DNA of 64,000 nt from Niabella ginsenosidivorans (GCF_001654455.1 NZ_CP015772.1:1488001-1552000), one strand, 5' to 3'; positions 1-10,654 are shown, numbered from the stretch's first letter. The notes: generated by a model not told the origin, from the sequence alone. Made by a program: numbers and translations.

Positions 1-2352
1 TTGCAACAATACCAGCAGGACCCCGGAAAATATCCGGAGGGGTTTACTTCAATTAACGGTACACGCTATCCTTTACAGGAGCATGATCTGTACGGAGCGC
101 TTTTTAAAAAGGGCTTTGAACAGATCCATAATCTTTCATTCAGCGGTGGTTCGGAAAAAACAAGTTTTCGTACTTCAATAGGATATACAGATCAGGATGG
201 TATCCTCGTTGGCAGAAATGATACTTACAAAAGGTATAATTTCAATTCGTTTATCAACACCTCCCTGACTTCCAATCTTACTGCCAGTGTGAACGCATTT
301 TATTACCATGATCTTAAAAGGACACCTGCAAATTACGGCACTGTATTCAGCGATGTTGTAAAGTATGGTTCCTTTGCATATACCGATTATGGTACGCTGC
401 CCGGCAGTGGGGAGCAACTGCCTTATTCATCAGCCAATAACATTGTTACGAACCAGCCACCGGAAAATCAAACCAATGACAACCTGCGGCTGTTTGGGAA
501 ACTGGAATACCGTCCCATTAAGAATCTGAAGATAAATATGGAATATACCTATAATTATTCCAATCAAAACATCATGCAATCTTTTCCGACGAAGCGGTAT
601 ATACAACCGGAAAATTTTCAGCTAGATATTGTTAACCCTACTTCTTCCTATAAACGTGCGTCTTCAACCACGTTCTATAACGCGTTGAATCTTTATGCGG
701 ACTATTCGGTAAAGATTCACAATGCACATGATATCAATATAATTTTAGGCACCAACCAGGAGCAGAGTAAGCAAAACGGTTATACCGCCACAAGGCTCGA
801 TCTGATTGCAGAGGATGTGCCTTCGCTTTCCACAAGCACAGGGCTCAGCACTACGGGAGACGATTTCAACGAGTTCGCGGTATCCGGTTATTTCGGACGT
901 ATTAATTATGCTTATAAAAACAAATATCTGCTGGAGCTGGTTGCGCGTTATGATGGGTCATCCCGTTTTCCCGCGGGCCATCGTTTTGGTTTCTTTCCGG
1001 CCTTTTCCGCGGGATGGGTACTGAGCGAAGAACGATTTATGAGCAACCAGAATGTGTTTCAGCTTTTGAAGCTGCGTGGTTCTTTCGGGGAGATTGGTAA
1101 CCAGGTGGTTCTTTTACGGGATAACAGCGGTCAGCAGGACTATTATCCAGCAATTCCAGGTTTGCCAACGCAAAATTCCGGCTGGATTAATCCTTCTACT
1201 AATGTGCTGAACCCCACATTAAGCCCGCCTACCCTGGTAAGCAATAATTTTACCTGGGAACGGGTGCAGACAACCAACCTGGGACTGGATTTTGGTGTGC
1301 TCAACAATAAACTGGGAGGTACATTCGAGGTATACCGGAGGCGCACCCTGGGTATGCTGATCCCTTCCAAGCCATTACCGGCTACCCTGGGCACCACACC
1401 GCCGCTGGAAAATGCCGCCGATCTTAAAACAGACGGATGGGAGGCGGAGCTTAGCTGGAGAGACCAGGTGGGCAAAGTGCGTTATTCGCTGGGATTAAAT
1501 GTGTTTAATAATCAGGCTACCATTACCCGGTATGATAATCCCGGCGGTATCCTTAATATTAATGGCAGTGGCAATAATACCTATTATTATGTTGGGCAAA
1601 AATTGGGTGAAATATGGGGCTATGTAACCCAGGGATACTATGTTGCAGATGATTTTGTTTCCGGTGTATTAAATGATCAGCTGATCAACAACCGCACAGT
1701 GGCAGAAAACGGGGGCTTAAAGCCCGGAGTAGCGCCCTACCGCGGGTTTTATCAGAATCCGGGTGATATAAGATACAGGGATCTGAATGGCGACGGCGTT
1801 ATTTTTACAGGCAACAATACGCTGGCTGACCCTGGCGACCGCAAGATCATTGGCGATAATACGCGGCACTGGCAGTTTGGGGTTAATGGCAGTATCTCCT
1901 ACGCAAACTTTGATTTTTCCTTTTTTCTCCAGGGAGTAGGAAAAAGGGACCTGTGGATCAGCAACCAGGTTTTTTGGCCCTACATAAGCCAGTTTGCACA
2001 GGTGTATGCGCATCAGCTCGATTACTGGACGCCCGATAATCAAAACGCTCATTTTCCCCGGCTGTATCCGGATGGTAGCGGTAATGGCCCCAATAGCCGT
2101 TTGATCCAGACCCAATACCTTTCTAATGCTGCCTATATGCGGCTCAAGAACATCGGCCTGGCATATACCTTCCCTGAAAAATGGGCGAGCAGGGCCTCTC
2201 TGCGTGGTTTGCGCGTGTTTTTTTCAGGAGAGAACCTGTTCACATTCGATCATCTGCCAGATGGGCTGGATGCAGAAGCCACCAATTTGGGAGAAGGAGG
2301 CATTTATCCGTTTCTCAAAAAATACAGCTTTGGCATAACCGTAAACTTTTAA
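1..2352 (+). CDS. SusC/RagA-family TonB-dependent receptor, C-terminal part (cut by window start)
   Basis: Outer-membrane TonB-dependent transporter that would import oligosaccharides together with the SusD lipoprotein encoded next. The frame is open from base 1, so the signal peptide, carboxypeptidase-like domain and plug lie outside the window. The visible 783 residues are the beta-barrel: early barrel segment near residues 40-65 (SFSGGSEKTSFRTSIGY), a calcium-loop-like DLNGDGVI stretch near residue 594, and the typical last strand ending in VNF. The stop is 11 bp before the SusD start, the usual susC-susD arrangement. The substrate cannot be read from the sequence; the adjacent sulfatase relic hints at a sulfated glycan, which is inference only. 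Confidence 0.93.
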   Translation: MQQYQQDPGKYPEGFTSINGTRYPLQEHDLYGALFKKGFEQIHNLSFSGGSEKTSFRTSIGYTDQDGILVGRNDTYKRYNFNSFINTSLTSNLTASVNAFYYHDLKRTPANYGTVFSDVVKYGSFAYTDYGTLPGSGEQLPYSSANNIVTNQPPENQTNDNLRLFGKLEYRPIKNLKINMEYTYNYSNQNIMQSFPTKRYIQPENFQLDIVNPTSSYKRASSTTFYNALNLYADYSVKIHNAHDINIILGTNQEQSKQNGYTATRLDLIAEDVPSLSTSTGLSTTGDDFNEFAVSGYFGRINYAYKNKYLLELVARYDGSSRFPAGHRFGFFPAFSAGWVLSEERFMSNQNVFQLLKLRGSFGEIGNQVVLLRDNSGQQDYYPAIPGLPTQNSGWINPSTNVLNPTLSPPTLVSNNFTWERVQTTNLGLDFGVLNNKLGGTFEVYRRRTLGMLIPSKPLPATLGTTPPLENAADLKTDGWEAELSWRDQVGKVRYSLGLNVFNNQATITRYDNPGGILNINGSGNNTYYYVGQKLGEIWGYVTQGYYVADDFVSGVLNDQLINNRTVAENGGLKPGVAPYRGFYQNPGDIRYRDLNGDGVIFTGNNTLADPGDRKIIGDNTRHWQFGVNGSISYANFDFSFFLQGVGKRDLWISNQVFWPYISQFAQVYAHQLDYWTPDNQNAHFPRLYPDGSGNGPNSRLIQTQYLSNAAYMRLKNIGLAYTFPEKWASRASLRGLRVFFSGENLFTFDHLPDGLDAEATNLGEGGIYPFLKKYSFGITVNF

Positions 2353-2363
2353 TCGTAAGCATT

Positions 2364-4151
2364 ATGAAAATATATCAATACATAACGGCCGGCCTGACTT
2401 TACTTATCGGATCTTACGGCTGTAAAAAAGATTATTTAAACCTGCAACCAAAAGACCAGTTGGTCGTATCTACTACGTTTGCTGATTATAAAGGCTTCCA
2501 GACCTATGCCTGGCAGTTTTACAACGTATTCCCGGCTTATAACGGTTCCCTGACGAATTCGGAATTTGACGATGATTTGTTCCTCAATGCGGTGCCCAAT
2601 GGCCGGTCCAATGTGATCTGGCAACTGTTAACGATTCCGGCAACGGATGATAATTACACCAATGGCTATGCCAACCTCCGCGCCATCAATATTATGATGG
2701 ACAATATTGACCAGTCAAAGCTGTCAGACAATGATAAAAAACACTGGCGGGCTGTAGGCGCTTTTTTCAGGGCATATAATTATGCAGAGTTGCTGAACCG
2801 GTTTGGCAGCGTGCCTTTGGTATTAAGGGAGCTGAAGGATACTTCCAGCGCAGAGCTGTACAAACCACGCAGCAGCCGCGATTCAGTAGCCGCACAAATT
2901 ATGGAAGATCTTAAATATGCCGAGGAAAATATTAACGCAGCATCAGATGGCCCCAACACGATTAATGCCAATGTGGTAAGGGCGCTTATTTCCCGCTTTG
3001 GGCTGCGGGAAGGAACCTGGCGCAAATACCACGGGCTATCCGGCGCGGAAACTTACCTGCAGGCCAGCAGTACCGCCTCAGAAGCATTGATGCAGACCTT
3101 CCCAAGTATATTGCCAGACTATGATATGGTCTTTAACAGTGAATCGCTGATAGGAGCGGCCGGTATTATATTGTGTAAACAATATGTACAAAATCAGATC
3201 ACACACGGTATGTCTACCAGTAACCGCAATTCCTCCGGGCGATGGGATCTTACAAAAAAAGCTGTAGACCTGTATTTGATGACCGACGGGCAATCACGTT
3301 TTACAAGCCCGCTGTTTACCAATGATAAAACACCTAACGAGGAATTTAAAAACCGCGACAAGCGGCTTTACTATACCGTGCCGCCTCCATACCGGGTTAT
3401 TACCAATGCGCCCAGCCTGGAATTTACCTATACCACCAATCCTGAAGATACATTGTATTTTGACCTGATGCGTCGTATATCCACAGCCCGCAACAAAGCC
3501 CTCCCCGTACGTAACTGGAATGGCTTTGTGGTACGGCAGGAGCCGCATTTTGTAGACTTTCCTAACGGTCAGCCGTACTGTGTGACCTATACCGGTTACC
3601 GGTTTTATAAATTTTACAATCAGTATGTCAATGACCTGCAGGGCCAGGATATAAATGATGCACCTGTTTTCCGGATTGAAGAAGTATGGCTCAATTATGC
3701 AGAGTCGCAGTATGAACTGGGAAAGATAAATCAGGACATTATTGATAAAACCATCAACCAACTGCGCAAGCGGGGTGGTGTTGCACCATTGCAGATAAGT
3801 AATATTGTCGCCGACCCCAGCCGTGATCCCGGTGTAGCGCCCGTGCTTTGGGAAATACGCCGCGAGCGTGCAGTAGAATTGATGGGAGAGGGGTTCCGGT
3901 ATAATGACCTGCGCCGCTGGAAAAAAATGGACTATGTTACCGCGCGGAAATTAGGCCGGTGGATAAAAAAAGGAGCCGACGGATTGCCGGCTAATGTATC
4001 CATACCTATACAAAACGGTGCAACAGAGGGCTATATCGACTATGAGGGGCAGCCACCTGCTTCTTTCCCGGATTATTATTACCTGTACCCGCTGCCTTCC
4101 AACGAAATTGTGCTCAACCCTTTGTTAACGCAAAATCCGGGATGGAAATAA
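2364..4151 (+). CDS. SusD/RagB-family nutrient-binding outer-membrane lipoprotein
   Basis: Surface lipoprotein that caps the SusC barrel and binds glycan. The ATG at 2364 was chosen because it gives a lipoprotein signal peptide (MKIYQYITAGLTLLIGSYGC, lipobox ending at Cys20), whereas the longer open frame from 2181 overlaps the SusC gene. The mature protein is about 575 residues, normal for the family, with the TPR-like helical region after residue 100 (RAIN..MDNID, RAYNYAELLNRFG) and the late conserved IRRERAVELMGEGFRYNDLRRW block near residues 500-520. It forms a two-gene unit with the upstream susC. Confidence 0.95.
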   Translation: MKIYQYITAGLTLLIGSYGCKKDYLNLQPKDQLVVSTTFADYKGFQTYAWQFYNVFPAYNGSLTNSEFDDDLFLNAVPNGRSNVIWQLLTIPATDDNYTNGYANLRAINIMMDNIDQSKLSDNDKKHWRAVGAFFRAYNYAELLNRFGSVPLVLRELKDTSSAELYKPRSSRDSVAAQIMEDLKYAEENINAASDGPNTINANVVRALISRFGLREGTWRKYHGLSGAETYLQASSTASEALMQTFPSILPDYDMVFNSESLIGAAGIILCKQYVQNQITHGMSTSNRNSSGRWDLTKKAVDLYLMTDGQSRFTSPLFTNDKTPNEEFKNRDKRLYYTVPPPYRVITNAPSLEFTYTTNPEDTLYFDLMRRISTARNKALPVRNWNGFVVRQEPHFVDFPNGQPYCVTYTGYRFYKFYNQYVNDLQGQDINDAPVFRIEEVWLNYAESQYELGKINQDIIDKTINQLRKRGGVAPLQISNIVADPSRDPGVAPVLWEIRRERAVELMGEGFRYNDLRRWKKMDYVTARKLGRWIKKGADGLPANVSIPIQNGATEGYIDYEGQPPASFPDYYYLYPLPSNEIVLNPLLTQNPGWK

Positions 4152-4158
4152 AAATAAA

Positions 4159-4826
4159 ATGATGCAAAACCTGTTACTATTTATAAAGTGATTTGTTTTT
4201 TATATACTGCTGCTTGCGCTCATAAAAGGACTTGCCGCGCAACAACAGCCTAATATTGTTTTATACTGGCTGATGATCTGGGTTATGGCGCCCCTGGTGC
4301 TTACGGCCAGAAACGCATTAGAACCCTGCGGATCGACGGACTGGCTGCGGCCGGTATGCGCTTTATGCAATTTTATGCCGGTGCGCCGGTTTGTGCCCCT
4401 TCACGCTCCTCCCTGCTAACCGGTCAGCATACAGGGCATACTTATATCCGGGGCAACAAGGAAATAGAGCCGGAAGGGCAGGAACCCCTGGCAGATAGTA
4501 TTTATACGCTTGCACAGTTATTGCAACAGGCAGGCTATGTTACCGGAGCCTTTGGTAAATGGGGCTTGGGAATGGTTGGCACATCCGGTGATCCGAATAA
4601 AAAAGGATTTGATGAATTTTATGGTTATAACTGCCAGCGACAGGCGCATAGTTATTATCCAACGCACTTATGGCATAACCAGCAAAGGGTGGAGCTGAAT
4701 GGCAACAGCCCTGGGCACCGGGGCATTTATGCGCCTGACCTTATACAACAGCAGGCACTGTCTTTTATTGAAAAGAATAAGCAAAAGCCTTTCTTTTTAT
4801 TTGTACCGATTTCCTGCCAGTTGTAA
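4159..4826 (+). pseudogene. Broken arylsulfatase (formylglycine-type), 5' fragment
   Basis: The remnant begins 7 bp after susD. Reading from the ATG at 4159 there is an in-frame TGA at 4189-4191 inside the signal peptide. After the motif QQQPNIVLY a single-base loss near 4270 shifts the frame; read in the new frame it continues as ADDLGYG and then from 4330 onward as a clear sulfatase. The activation motif CAPSR, where the cysteine would become formylglycine, is present near 4392, followed by LLTGQHTGHTYIRGN and FGKWGLG. Similarity ends near 4810 in FFLFVP, so the C-terminal two thirds are missing. Three independent lesions make this a pseudogene rather than a sequencing error. Sulfatases commonly sit in SusCD glycan-use loci. 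Confidence 0.85.
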
Positions 4827-4841
4827 AAATAACAGAAGCAA

Positions 4842-5166
4842 TCAACCATTCAGTATTCGCAATACAGCTCTTCGTGCCCGTTCATTTTCCTGCGGCAGGC
4901 CTATAATAATCCTGATCCAGGTTTTATACAGGTCAAAGCCCCCCCTATTTCCGGCTTGTATTCCTTTAAGGCACTTATAATATCTGAATAGGGCCGTCCA
5001 ATGTTAAAATACACAAAGTTGGCTCGCGATTCGGTATAAGGTAAATGCAGGCTGTCCAAAAATGTATTCCATTTTTTTCTTTCTCTGGCAATAGTATCCC
5101 GAATACGCGGAATATAGTCATGGTATTCAACGCGGCAGAAGCGGCTGCAACCGACAATCTGTTTAG
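4842..5166 (-). pseudogene. Broken PLP aminotransferase (histidinol-phosphate aminotransferase-like), C-terminal fragment
   Basis: Reading the minus strand gives two adjacent pieces in different frames: first LNRLSVAAASAALN (about 5145-5105), then a continuous stretch ending at the stop at 4842-4844. The second piece contains IRDTIARERKKWNTFLDSL, SRANFVYFNIGRP and IRIIIGLPQENERARRAV, which match the order of C-terminal blocks in HisC-type class I/II aminotransferases, including the substrate-phosphate-binding arginine region. A frameshift near 5108 and lack of the PLP-lysine half show it is non-functional. It lies tail to tail with the sulfatase relic, so both were probably truncated by the same rearrangement. 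Confidence 0.7.
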
Positions 5167-5731
5167 GTCGTGAACATCGCCTAAACCCTGTTTATGAGTT
5201 TAAAAATAATATAGCCGGATCGGTAATATATGTTTGTATTTTATATATTATTATTTTTAAAATATAAATTTTTGTTTTATACAAAACAAAAGAGAAGGTG
5301 AATTTCAAAAAGATTTTTCATATATAAGTAGGGCGACCGTTACCTGGCAAGTAAAGACGGATTATAAAAAAGCTATTTTTAGAAACCATAATTAATTGAT
5401 CCAAAACAGTAAAAGCATTATCTGTTGCGTGTTTTAGTTCATCAGACTACTACAGGAAAAAGTAAAAGGAGAATTTTTATTTTTTTGATGGACGTTCTGA
5501 TGAAGTATCCAGGCTGGGAAAAATATTTTTTCAAATTTTTATTATTATTTTTTTGATGTGAATTATTTTTCTATATTTGATATAATAAATCTGTTTTAAA
5601 CTGAAATTAAATATATATTATTATTTATTATTTAATAAAGACAATAATACATCAGACTCTTTTGGTTGATTCCAAAGCTCTCTAACAATGAAATGATGTG
5701 TTTTATTTAGAAACAACATAATACTTTTTAT
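5167..5731. other. AT-rich intergenic region / leader of the polysaccharide locus
   Basis: This 565-bp stretch has no convincing gene. It is very AT-rich, with many T and A runs, in contrast to its neighbours. It separates the relic region from the exopolysaccharide operon and contains the best promoter candidate for that operon at 5552-5579, leaving an untranslated leader of about 150 nt before the ATG at 5732. No clear terminator hairpin was found in it. Confidence 0.6.
5552..5579 (+). promoter_or_regulatory. Candidate Bacteroidota promoter for the exopolysaccharide operon
   Basis: TTTG at 5552-5555 and TATATTTG at 5572-5579, separated by 16 bp, match the Bacteroidota -33/-7 consensus (TTTG, TAnnTTTG). 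The spacer is slightly short and the region is so AT-rich that chance matches are likely. Confidence 0.4.
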
Positions 5732-7186
5732 ATGGGCGAAGAAGTACAACCCTTACTTCAGAAAGCCTTGCCATATAAAAAAGTCAACTTGAAAGCAATA
5801 TTCAGAGAAATACTGAATTTTTGCAATCGCAACGCCAAGTACATTCCACTATGCCTGGATTGGGTACTGTTGACAATATCCGTAATCTTTTCTTCACTGC
5901 TGTTTCTTAATAACAGTGAAGCGTTTTTCTCAGCTGACGTAGTTTCAGGAATTGTTTTTCTGGAATTGATATGGATGTGTTTTGCGTATAGTAAAAGCCT
6001 GTATCATCGGCTACTGACCGACAATGCAGAAGTAATTGTCAGAGTATCTGTCAAGACCTGGCTCTTTTACATACTGGTCTGTAGTCTTCTTTATTTCTTA
6101 TTGTTGAAAAACATCTTTACCGGAAAATTATTCTATACGACCTTATTTCTTTTTGGCTTCTTTTTATTCTGCAGCCGTGTTGTGTTCCTAAGCTTCAGAA
6201 AGAAATTCCGTCACTTGTTTGTTCGCAGGAAGAAAGCCGTGATCATCGGTTATAACGGGTACAATGGCGACCTGCAGCATATTATAAACGATGGTTTCTT
6301 TGAATACAAAATTACCGGAAGGTATCAGGAGGATGAGGTGCGTATGAAAAGCAACGGGTCGGATTATTCGGATATATATGAGATGTACCGCGAAGGAGTA
6401 GAAGAAATCTTTTGCTGTTTGTCTGCAATGAAGAAGGAGTCCATTCAGCAATTGCTTTATGAAGCTGATCAGAATATGATACGGGTAAAGTTTTTCCCGG
6501 AGTTTGAGCATATTTTGAACAGGCCGGTACTGATTGACCGTTTGGGTAACACGCAGGTAATTACAGTTAGGAAAGAGCCTTTGCTATCTGAATATAATAT
6601 TATCATTAAACGCGCCTTCGATATCTGTTTCTCGTTGATGGTAATTGTTTTTATACTGAGTTGGCTGGTCCCGTTACTTGCCCTTCTGATTAAAGCAGAA
6701 TCACGCGGACCGATCTTTTTTAAACAGAAACGCTCCGGTAGAAATAACCAGCCCTTTTATTGCTATAAATTCAGAAGCATGAAGGTAAATCAGCATTCAG
6801 ATAAGGTACAGGCGTCAAAGCAGGATGCCCGCATTACAAAAGTTGGCGCTTTCCTGCGCAGAACCAGCCTGGATGAATTACCGCAGTTTTTCAATGTACT
6901 CCGTGGGGATATGTCCATTGTAGGACCACGGCCTCACATGTTGTTGCATACTGATCAGTATCGTGGAGAGGTCAATGCATATATGATCCGGCATTTTGTA
7001 AAGCCCGGTATTACAGGCTGGGCTCAGGTAAACGGGTATCGCGGGGAAACAAGAGATCTCAGGTTCATGCAGAGCCGGGTGGAGCATGATATTGCCTACC
7101 TTGAAAACTGGACATTTATGCTCGATATGAAAATTATTTTCCTTACAGTATGGAATATTTTCAAAGGCGAGCAAAATGCATATTGA
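5732..7186 (+). CDS. Undecaprenyl-phosphate sugar phosphotransferase (WcaJ/PssY type), priming enzyme
   Basis: Transfers a sugar phosphate, usually glucose-1-P, from a UDP-sugar to undecaprenyl phosphate, starting the repeat unit at the inner membrane. The 484-residue protein has four N-terminal membrane segments (residues about 45-155), a CoA-binding-like middle domain (residues 165-260), a fifth hydrophobic segment (about 300-325) and the C-terminal catalytic bacterial sugar transferase domain. Diagnostic blocks are [41 protein letters not shown] and [10 protein letters not shown]. It is the first gene of the exopolysaccharide locus, and the AT-rich leader upstream suggests operon transcription starts here. 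Confidence 0.93.
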   Translation: MGEEVQPLLQKALPYKKVNLKAIFREILNFCNRNAKYIPLCLDWVLLTISVIFSSLLFLNNSEAFFSADVVSGIVFLELIWMCFAYSKSLYHRLLTDNAEVIVRVSVKTWLFYILVCSLLYFLLLKNIFTGKLFYTTLFLFGFFLFCSRVVFLSFRKKFRHLFVRRKKAVIIGYNGYNGDLQHIINDGFFEYKITGRYQEDEVRMKSNGSDYSDIYEMYREGVEEIFCCLSAMKKESIQQLLYEADQNMIRVKFFPEFEHILNRPVLIDRLGNTQVITVRKEPLLSEYNIIIKRAFDICFSLMVIVFILSWLVPLLALLIKAESRGPIFFKQKRSGRNNQPFYCYKFRSMKVNQHSDKVQASKQDARITKVGAFLRRTSLDELPQFFNVLRGDMSIVGPRPHMLLHTDQYRGEVNAYMIRHFVKPGITGWAQVNGYRGETRDLRFMQSRVEHDIAYLENWTFMLDMKIIFLTVWNIFKGEQNAY

Positions 7187-7390
7187 TACTTAAAAACCTG
7201 TTACCAGGGTTGTTTGGACTTTTTGGGAAAATGTTTTTTTATAGGCGCCCTTACGGCTACAATGGTTCTAAATACACGGTAAAAAACCGCTGTCTTGTAT
7301 ATCAGTTTTGCCGTACAATAGCTGCGTTTTATTGTAAAAATGCTTCTGAAGAAAAAATGCTAAACAATTTAATCCTGTATAATCCATAAA

Positions 7391-8206
7391 ATGAAAAATT
7401 ACGTTCCGTTATTTTTGACTGTATGCATCCTGGCAGCCTCCTGCACCAACTACAAAAAACTCACTTATTTCAATAATGTCAGCGACAGCAGTTCTGTGTA
7501 CAAAAAAGGTGAAGCTATTCCGCTAGCAGTTTACAGCCCTGTAACCGTTAAGGCAGATGATATCCTCAGTATAATGGTCACTACCATTGACCCTGCCGCC
7601 GGCGGTACGGACGCTATTAACCTCATAAGCCAGCCGCCCATGAAGGGCAATGTGTCATCCGGCAATCAGCAGCAAGCCTTCAATAATAATACACAGGGCT
7701 TCCTGGTAGATAAATCAGGCAATATTGAGCTGCCGGTTTTGGGCACCATTCACGCCGAAGGGCTTACGACAATTGAATTGAAGAACACTATTAAAGAAAA
7801 AGCCAGACAATATTTTAAAGATCCTACCGTAAACGTCCGGTTGCTGAATTTCAGGGTGACGGTTTTAGGTGAGGTGGCAAGGCCCGGAACTTATAATTTC
7901 AGTAACGAGCGCGTGTCTGTGCTTGATGCTTTAGGTATGGCCGGTGACCTTACCGTATATGGTAAACGGGATAATGTAATGGTTGTCCGTGAAGTGGACA
8001 ATACTAAAAAGGCAATGCGCCTGAACCTGAATGATGCCGGGATTATGTCTTCACCTTATTTTTATTTACAGCAAAACGATGTGGTATATATAGAGCCCGT
8101 TAAAAACAGGGCCGTTCAGAGCGACGCTTCTGCCAGCCGTACCATTTCCATTGTAACAGGTGCAGCCAGTGTTCTGGCCGTGATTATTGCCGCTCTTTTA
8201 AGATAA
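7391..8206 (+). CDS. Wza-like polysaccharide export outer-membrane lipoprotein
   Basis: Forms the outer-membrane/periplasmic channel for polymer export, partnering the Wzc-type kinase encoded 12 bp downstream. The lipoprotein signal MKNYVPLFLTVCILAASC gives Cys18. The poly-export domain (residues about 50-150, VKADDILSI, DKSGNIELPVLGTIHAEGLT) and an SLBB domain (residues about 155-230, VTVLGEVARPGTYNF) follow. The C-terminus has a hydrophobic helix (ISIVTGAASVLAVIIAALLR), as in short Bacteroidota Wza homologues. A 204-bp gap without a credible gene separates it from the priming transferase. Confidence 0.93.
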   Translation: MKNYVPLFLTVCILAASCTNYKKLTYFNNVSDSSSVYKKGEAIPLAVYSPVTVKADDILSIMVTTIDPAAGGTDAINLISQPPMKGNVSSGNQQQAFNNNTQGFLVDKSGNIELPVLGTIHAEGLTTIELKNTIKEKARQYFKDPTVNVRLLNFRVTVLGEVARPGTYNFSNERVSVLDALGMAGDLTVYGKRDNVMVVREVDNTKKAMRLNLNDAGIMSSPYFYLQQNDVVYIEPVKNRAVQSDASASRTISIVTGAASVLAVIIAALLR

Positions 8207-8218
8207 TAAGTAATAATT

Positions 8219-10654
8219 ATGAATCCAAAAATAAACGCAGACGATTTATACTGGGATGAGGAAAAAGGCGAAGAAGGCTTTGATATAAAACAATTGATCA
8301 ATAAAGCCAAAGCCAACTGGCTATTTATTTTGGTATCCGTGCTTTGCGGATTATTTATTGCCTATATTTATTTATACGCAACCAATCCTTCTTATATCAC
8401 TTCAGCAAAAATATTAATTAAGGAAGATGACCCGTTAAAGTCATCAGGCTCATCAAAATCCGGTATCGATATGCTGCAGGCCATGGGCCTCTCTACAGGT
8501 GCCAGCAATGTAGATAATGAGCTGGAAATTATCAAAAGCTTTACCATTATGCGCCAGGCGGTAATGGACCTGGGTTTGTATGTTAAACTTTCTAAAGAAA
8601 AAAACAGACTGAAATCAGAGGAATATTACGGAACCTCCGGTCCTTATATAATACACCCGGTAATGACCAGCGAAGAGCTGTACACTACAAAACTAACGGC
8701 AGACAGCAGCGCCCGCTACCGGCTTAATATGCAGAATGGCCGGGTAACTCTGACCAATACCGAAACCGGGCAGGAATATAAGAGCGGGCCGGGAGGCAAA
8801 CTGGGCCTGCCGGGTATTGAGCTGCAGGTGCAACAAAATCCTTTGGTTAAAGATCGGGAAGCCGGCGATGACGTTTTTATTCGCTTTTTGGATCTGGATA
8901 AATTAGCAGAACTTTACCTTGATGCCATAGATGCGGAAATCCCTAACAAGCAGGTCAGCATCATCAATATGAGCCTGGAAAGCCAGGTTCCGCAAAAATC
9001 AAGAGACCTGCTCAGCCAGGTGATCAAAATTTATATTCAGAACGGGGTGACCGACCGCAACGCTATTTCAGACAGTACCATTTCCTTTATCGACGGTCGG
9101 CTGGCTGGTGTAACTACCGATTTAAAAGACCTTGAGGCGGAGATTCAGCGCTTTAAGCAGAAGAACGATATTATAGATATTTCCGGGCAGGCAAAAGCGA
9201 TCCTGGACAATTCAAGCGAGCTTTATAAAACAACCGCAGCGCAGGAAGTACAGCTCAGCATGGTGAACTCCTTGATTACCTTTATGCAGCAAACCTCTCA
9301 AAATCCAAGGCTGGTACCTGCTTCTTTAACGTTGGATAACCCGGCTTTATCACCGGTAATCGAACAATACAACAGGCTGCTGCTGGACCGGCAGCGCAGC
9401 CTGCTGAGCATGACGGAAAACAATCCCGTTGTAACCAATATCGACCAGCAACTGGGGGAGCTGCGCAACAACCTTCTTACGGGTTTGAAAAACATGAGGA
9501 ATGCAGCCCAGTCGGGTATTCATACCATTCAGCAAAAAAGCGGTGCTATCGATGCCGAGCTGAAAACCGTACCGGCAAAAGAGCGGGAATTCCTTGAGTA
9601 CAGCCGCCAGCAGGGCATCAAACAGGAGCTGTACATTTTCCTGCTTCAAAAACGGGAAGAAGCCGCGTTGTCCAAATCGTCCACTTTATCCAACGCGCGC
9701 ATCATTGACGTGCCCCGCACAGATCCCATACCTGTAAAGCCCAAACGCAAAATGATGCTGGCATTAGGCCTGTTAGCAGGGCTGGTAGTTCCCTTTGCCT
9801 GGATGTGGGTACGGGAGTTATTAAACAATCGTATCCGGCGCAAAAAAGATATTGAAACACTAACCAAAGTTCCTGTCGTGGGCGAGATCGGGCATTTTAA
9901 AGATGAGTATACCGGTGAGTTTATCGTGAACGAGCAAAACGGGCGCCACCCGGTGGTGGAACAGTTCCGCATTTTACGGTCGAACCTGAATTATACCCTG
10001 ACGGCACGGGATAAAGTACTGCTGGTAACTTCTACCAGCCCCGGGGAGGGCAAAACCTTTATATCGTTAAACCTGGCAGCAACCTTTGCATTATCCGGCA
10101 AAAAAACCGTTATCATTGGCATGGATCTGCGCAAGCCCAAGCTAAATAAAGTACTGAACATGCAGGGCAAAAAAGGGCTTACGCATTACCTGGTGGGGCA
10201 AAGCATTTTGCAGGACATTATTCACCCGATAGCATCTGTATCCAACCTGGATGTGATTGTTAATGGCGTTATACCGCCCAACCCGGCAGAGCTGCTGATG
10301 TCTGACAAAACAAAAGCCCTTATTGAAACGTTGCAGCGGCAATACGATTATGTGATTATTGATACTGCCCCCGTAGTGGTTACTGATGCTGCCATCTTAT
10401 CGGCGTATGCATCGCTAACGCTGTATATTACCCGTGTGAACGTTACTTATAAAGAATCCATAGCAGGTTTGGACAAACTGCAGCAAAGCGGCCGGCTGGG
10501 TAAGCTGAACTTGGTGGTAAATGATATTGATTTTGAAAAAGAAAAAGGGTATTATAGTTATTATGGCTATAACACGCCGTTCGCTTACGGGTACTACGAA
10601 GAGCAAAAGAAGGGAAAAACATTTTTCTCCCGCTGGAAAAAAAATAGCAGATGA
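8219..10654 (+). CDS. Wzc-like polysaccharide co-polymerase / bacterial tyrosine kinase
   Basis: Inner-membrane chain-length regulator with a cytoplasmic BY-kinase domain. The 811 residues show an N-terminal transmembrane helix (about 33-55), a Wzz domain, a long coiled-coil periplasmic region (about 280-480), a second membrane helix (about 515-535) and the kinase. Kinase motifs are Walker A STSPGEGKT near 604, Walker A' VIIGMDLRKP near 635 and Walker B YDYVIIDTAP near 708. The C-terminal tail is tyrosine-rich (GYYSYYGYNTPFAYGYYEE), the expected autophosphorylation cluster. No cognate low-molecular-weight tyrosine phosphatase is visible in the window. Its stop overlaps the next start by 4 bp. 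Confidence 0.95.
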   Translation: MNPKINADDLYWDEEKGEEGFDIKQLINKAKANWLFILVSVLCGLFIAYIYLYATNPSYITSAKILIKEDDPLKSSGSSKSGIDMLQAMGLSTGASNVDNELEIIKSFTIMRQAVMDLGLYVKLSKEKNRLKSEEYYGTSGPYIIHPVMTSEELYTTKLTADSSARYRLNMQNGRVTLTNTETGQEYKSGPGGKLGLPGIELQVQQNPLVKDREAGDDVFIRFLDLDKLAELYLDAIDAEIPNKQVSIINMSLESQVPQKSRDLLSQVIKIYIQNGVTDRNAISDSTISFIDGRLAGVTTDLKDLEAEIQRFKQKNDIIDISGQAKAILDNSSELYKTTAAQEVQLSMVNSLITFMQQTSQNPRLVPASLTLDNPALSPVIEQYNRLLLDRQRSLLSMTENNPVVTNIDQQLGELRNNLLTGLKNMRNAAQSGIHTIQQKSGAIDAELKTVPAKEREFLEYSRQQGIKQELYIFLLQKREEAALSKSSTLSNARIIDVPRTDPIPVKPKRKMMLALGLLAGLVVPFAWMWVRELLNNRIRRKKDIETLTKVPVVGEIGHFKDEYTGEFIVNEQNGRHPVVEQFRILRSNLNYTLTARDKVLLVTSTSPGEGKTFISLNLAATFALSGKKTVIIGMDLRKPKLNKVLNMQGKKGLTHYLVGQSILQDIIHPIASVSNLDVIVNGVIPPNPAELLMSDKTKALIETLQRQYDYVIIDTAPVVVTDAAILSAYASLTLYITRVNVTYKESIAGLDKLQQSGRLGKLNLVVNDIDFEKEKGYYSYYGYNTPFAYGYYEEQKKGKTFFSRWKKNSR

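Noticed and set aside
7150-7389. 79-codon frame between the priming transferase and wza
   Set aside because: It overlaps the end of the transferase gene, has no recognisable motif and covers an ordinary intergenic gap.
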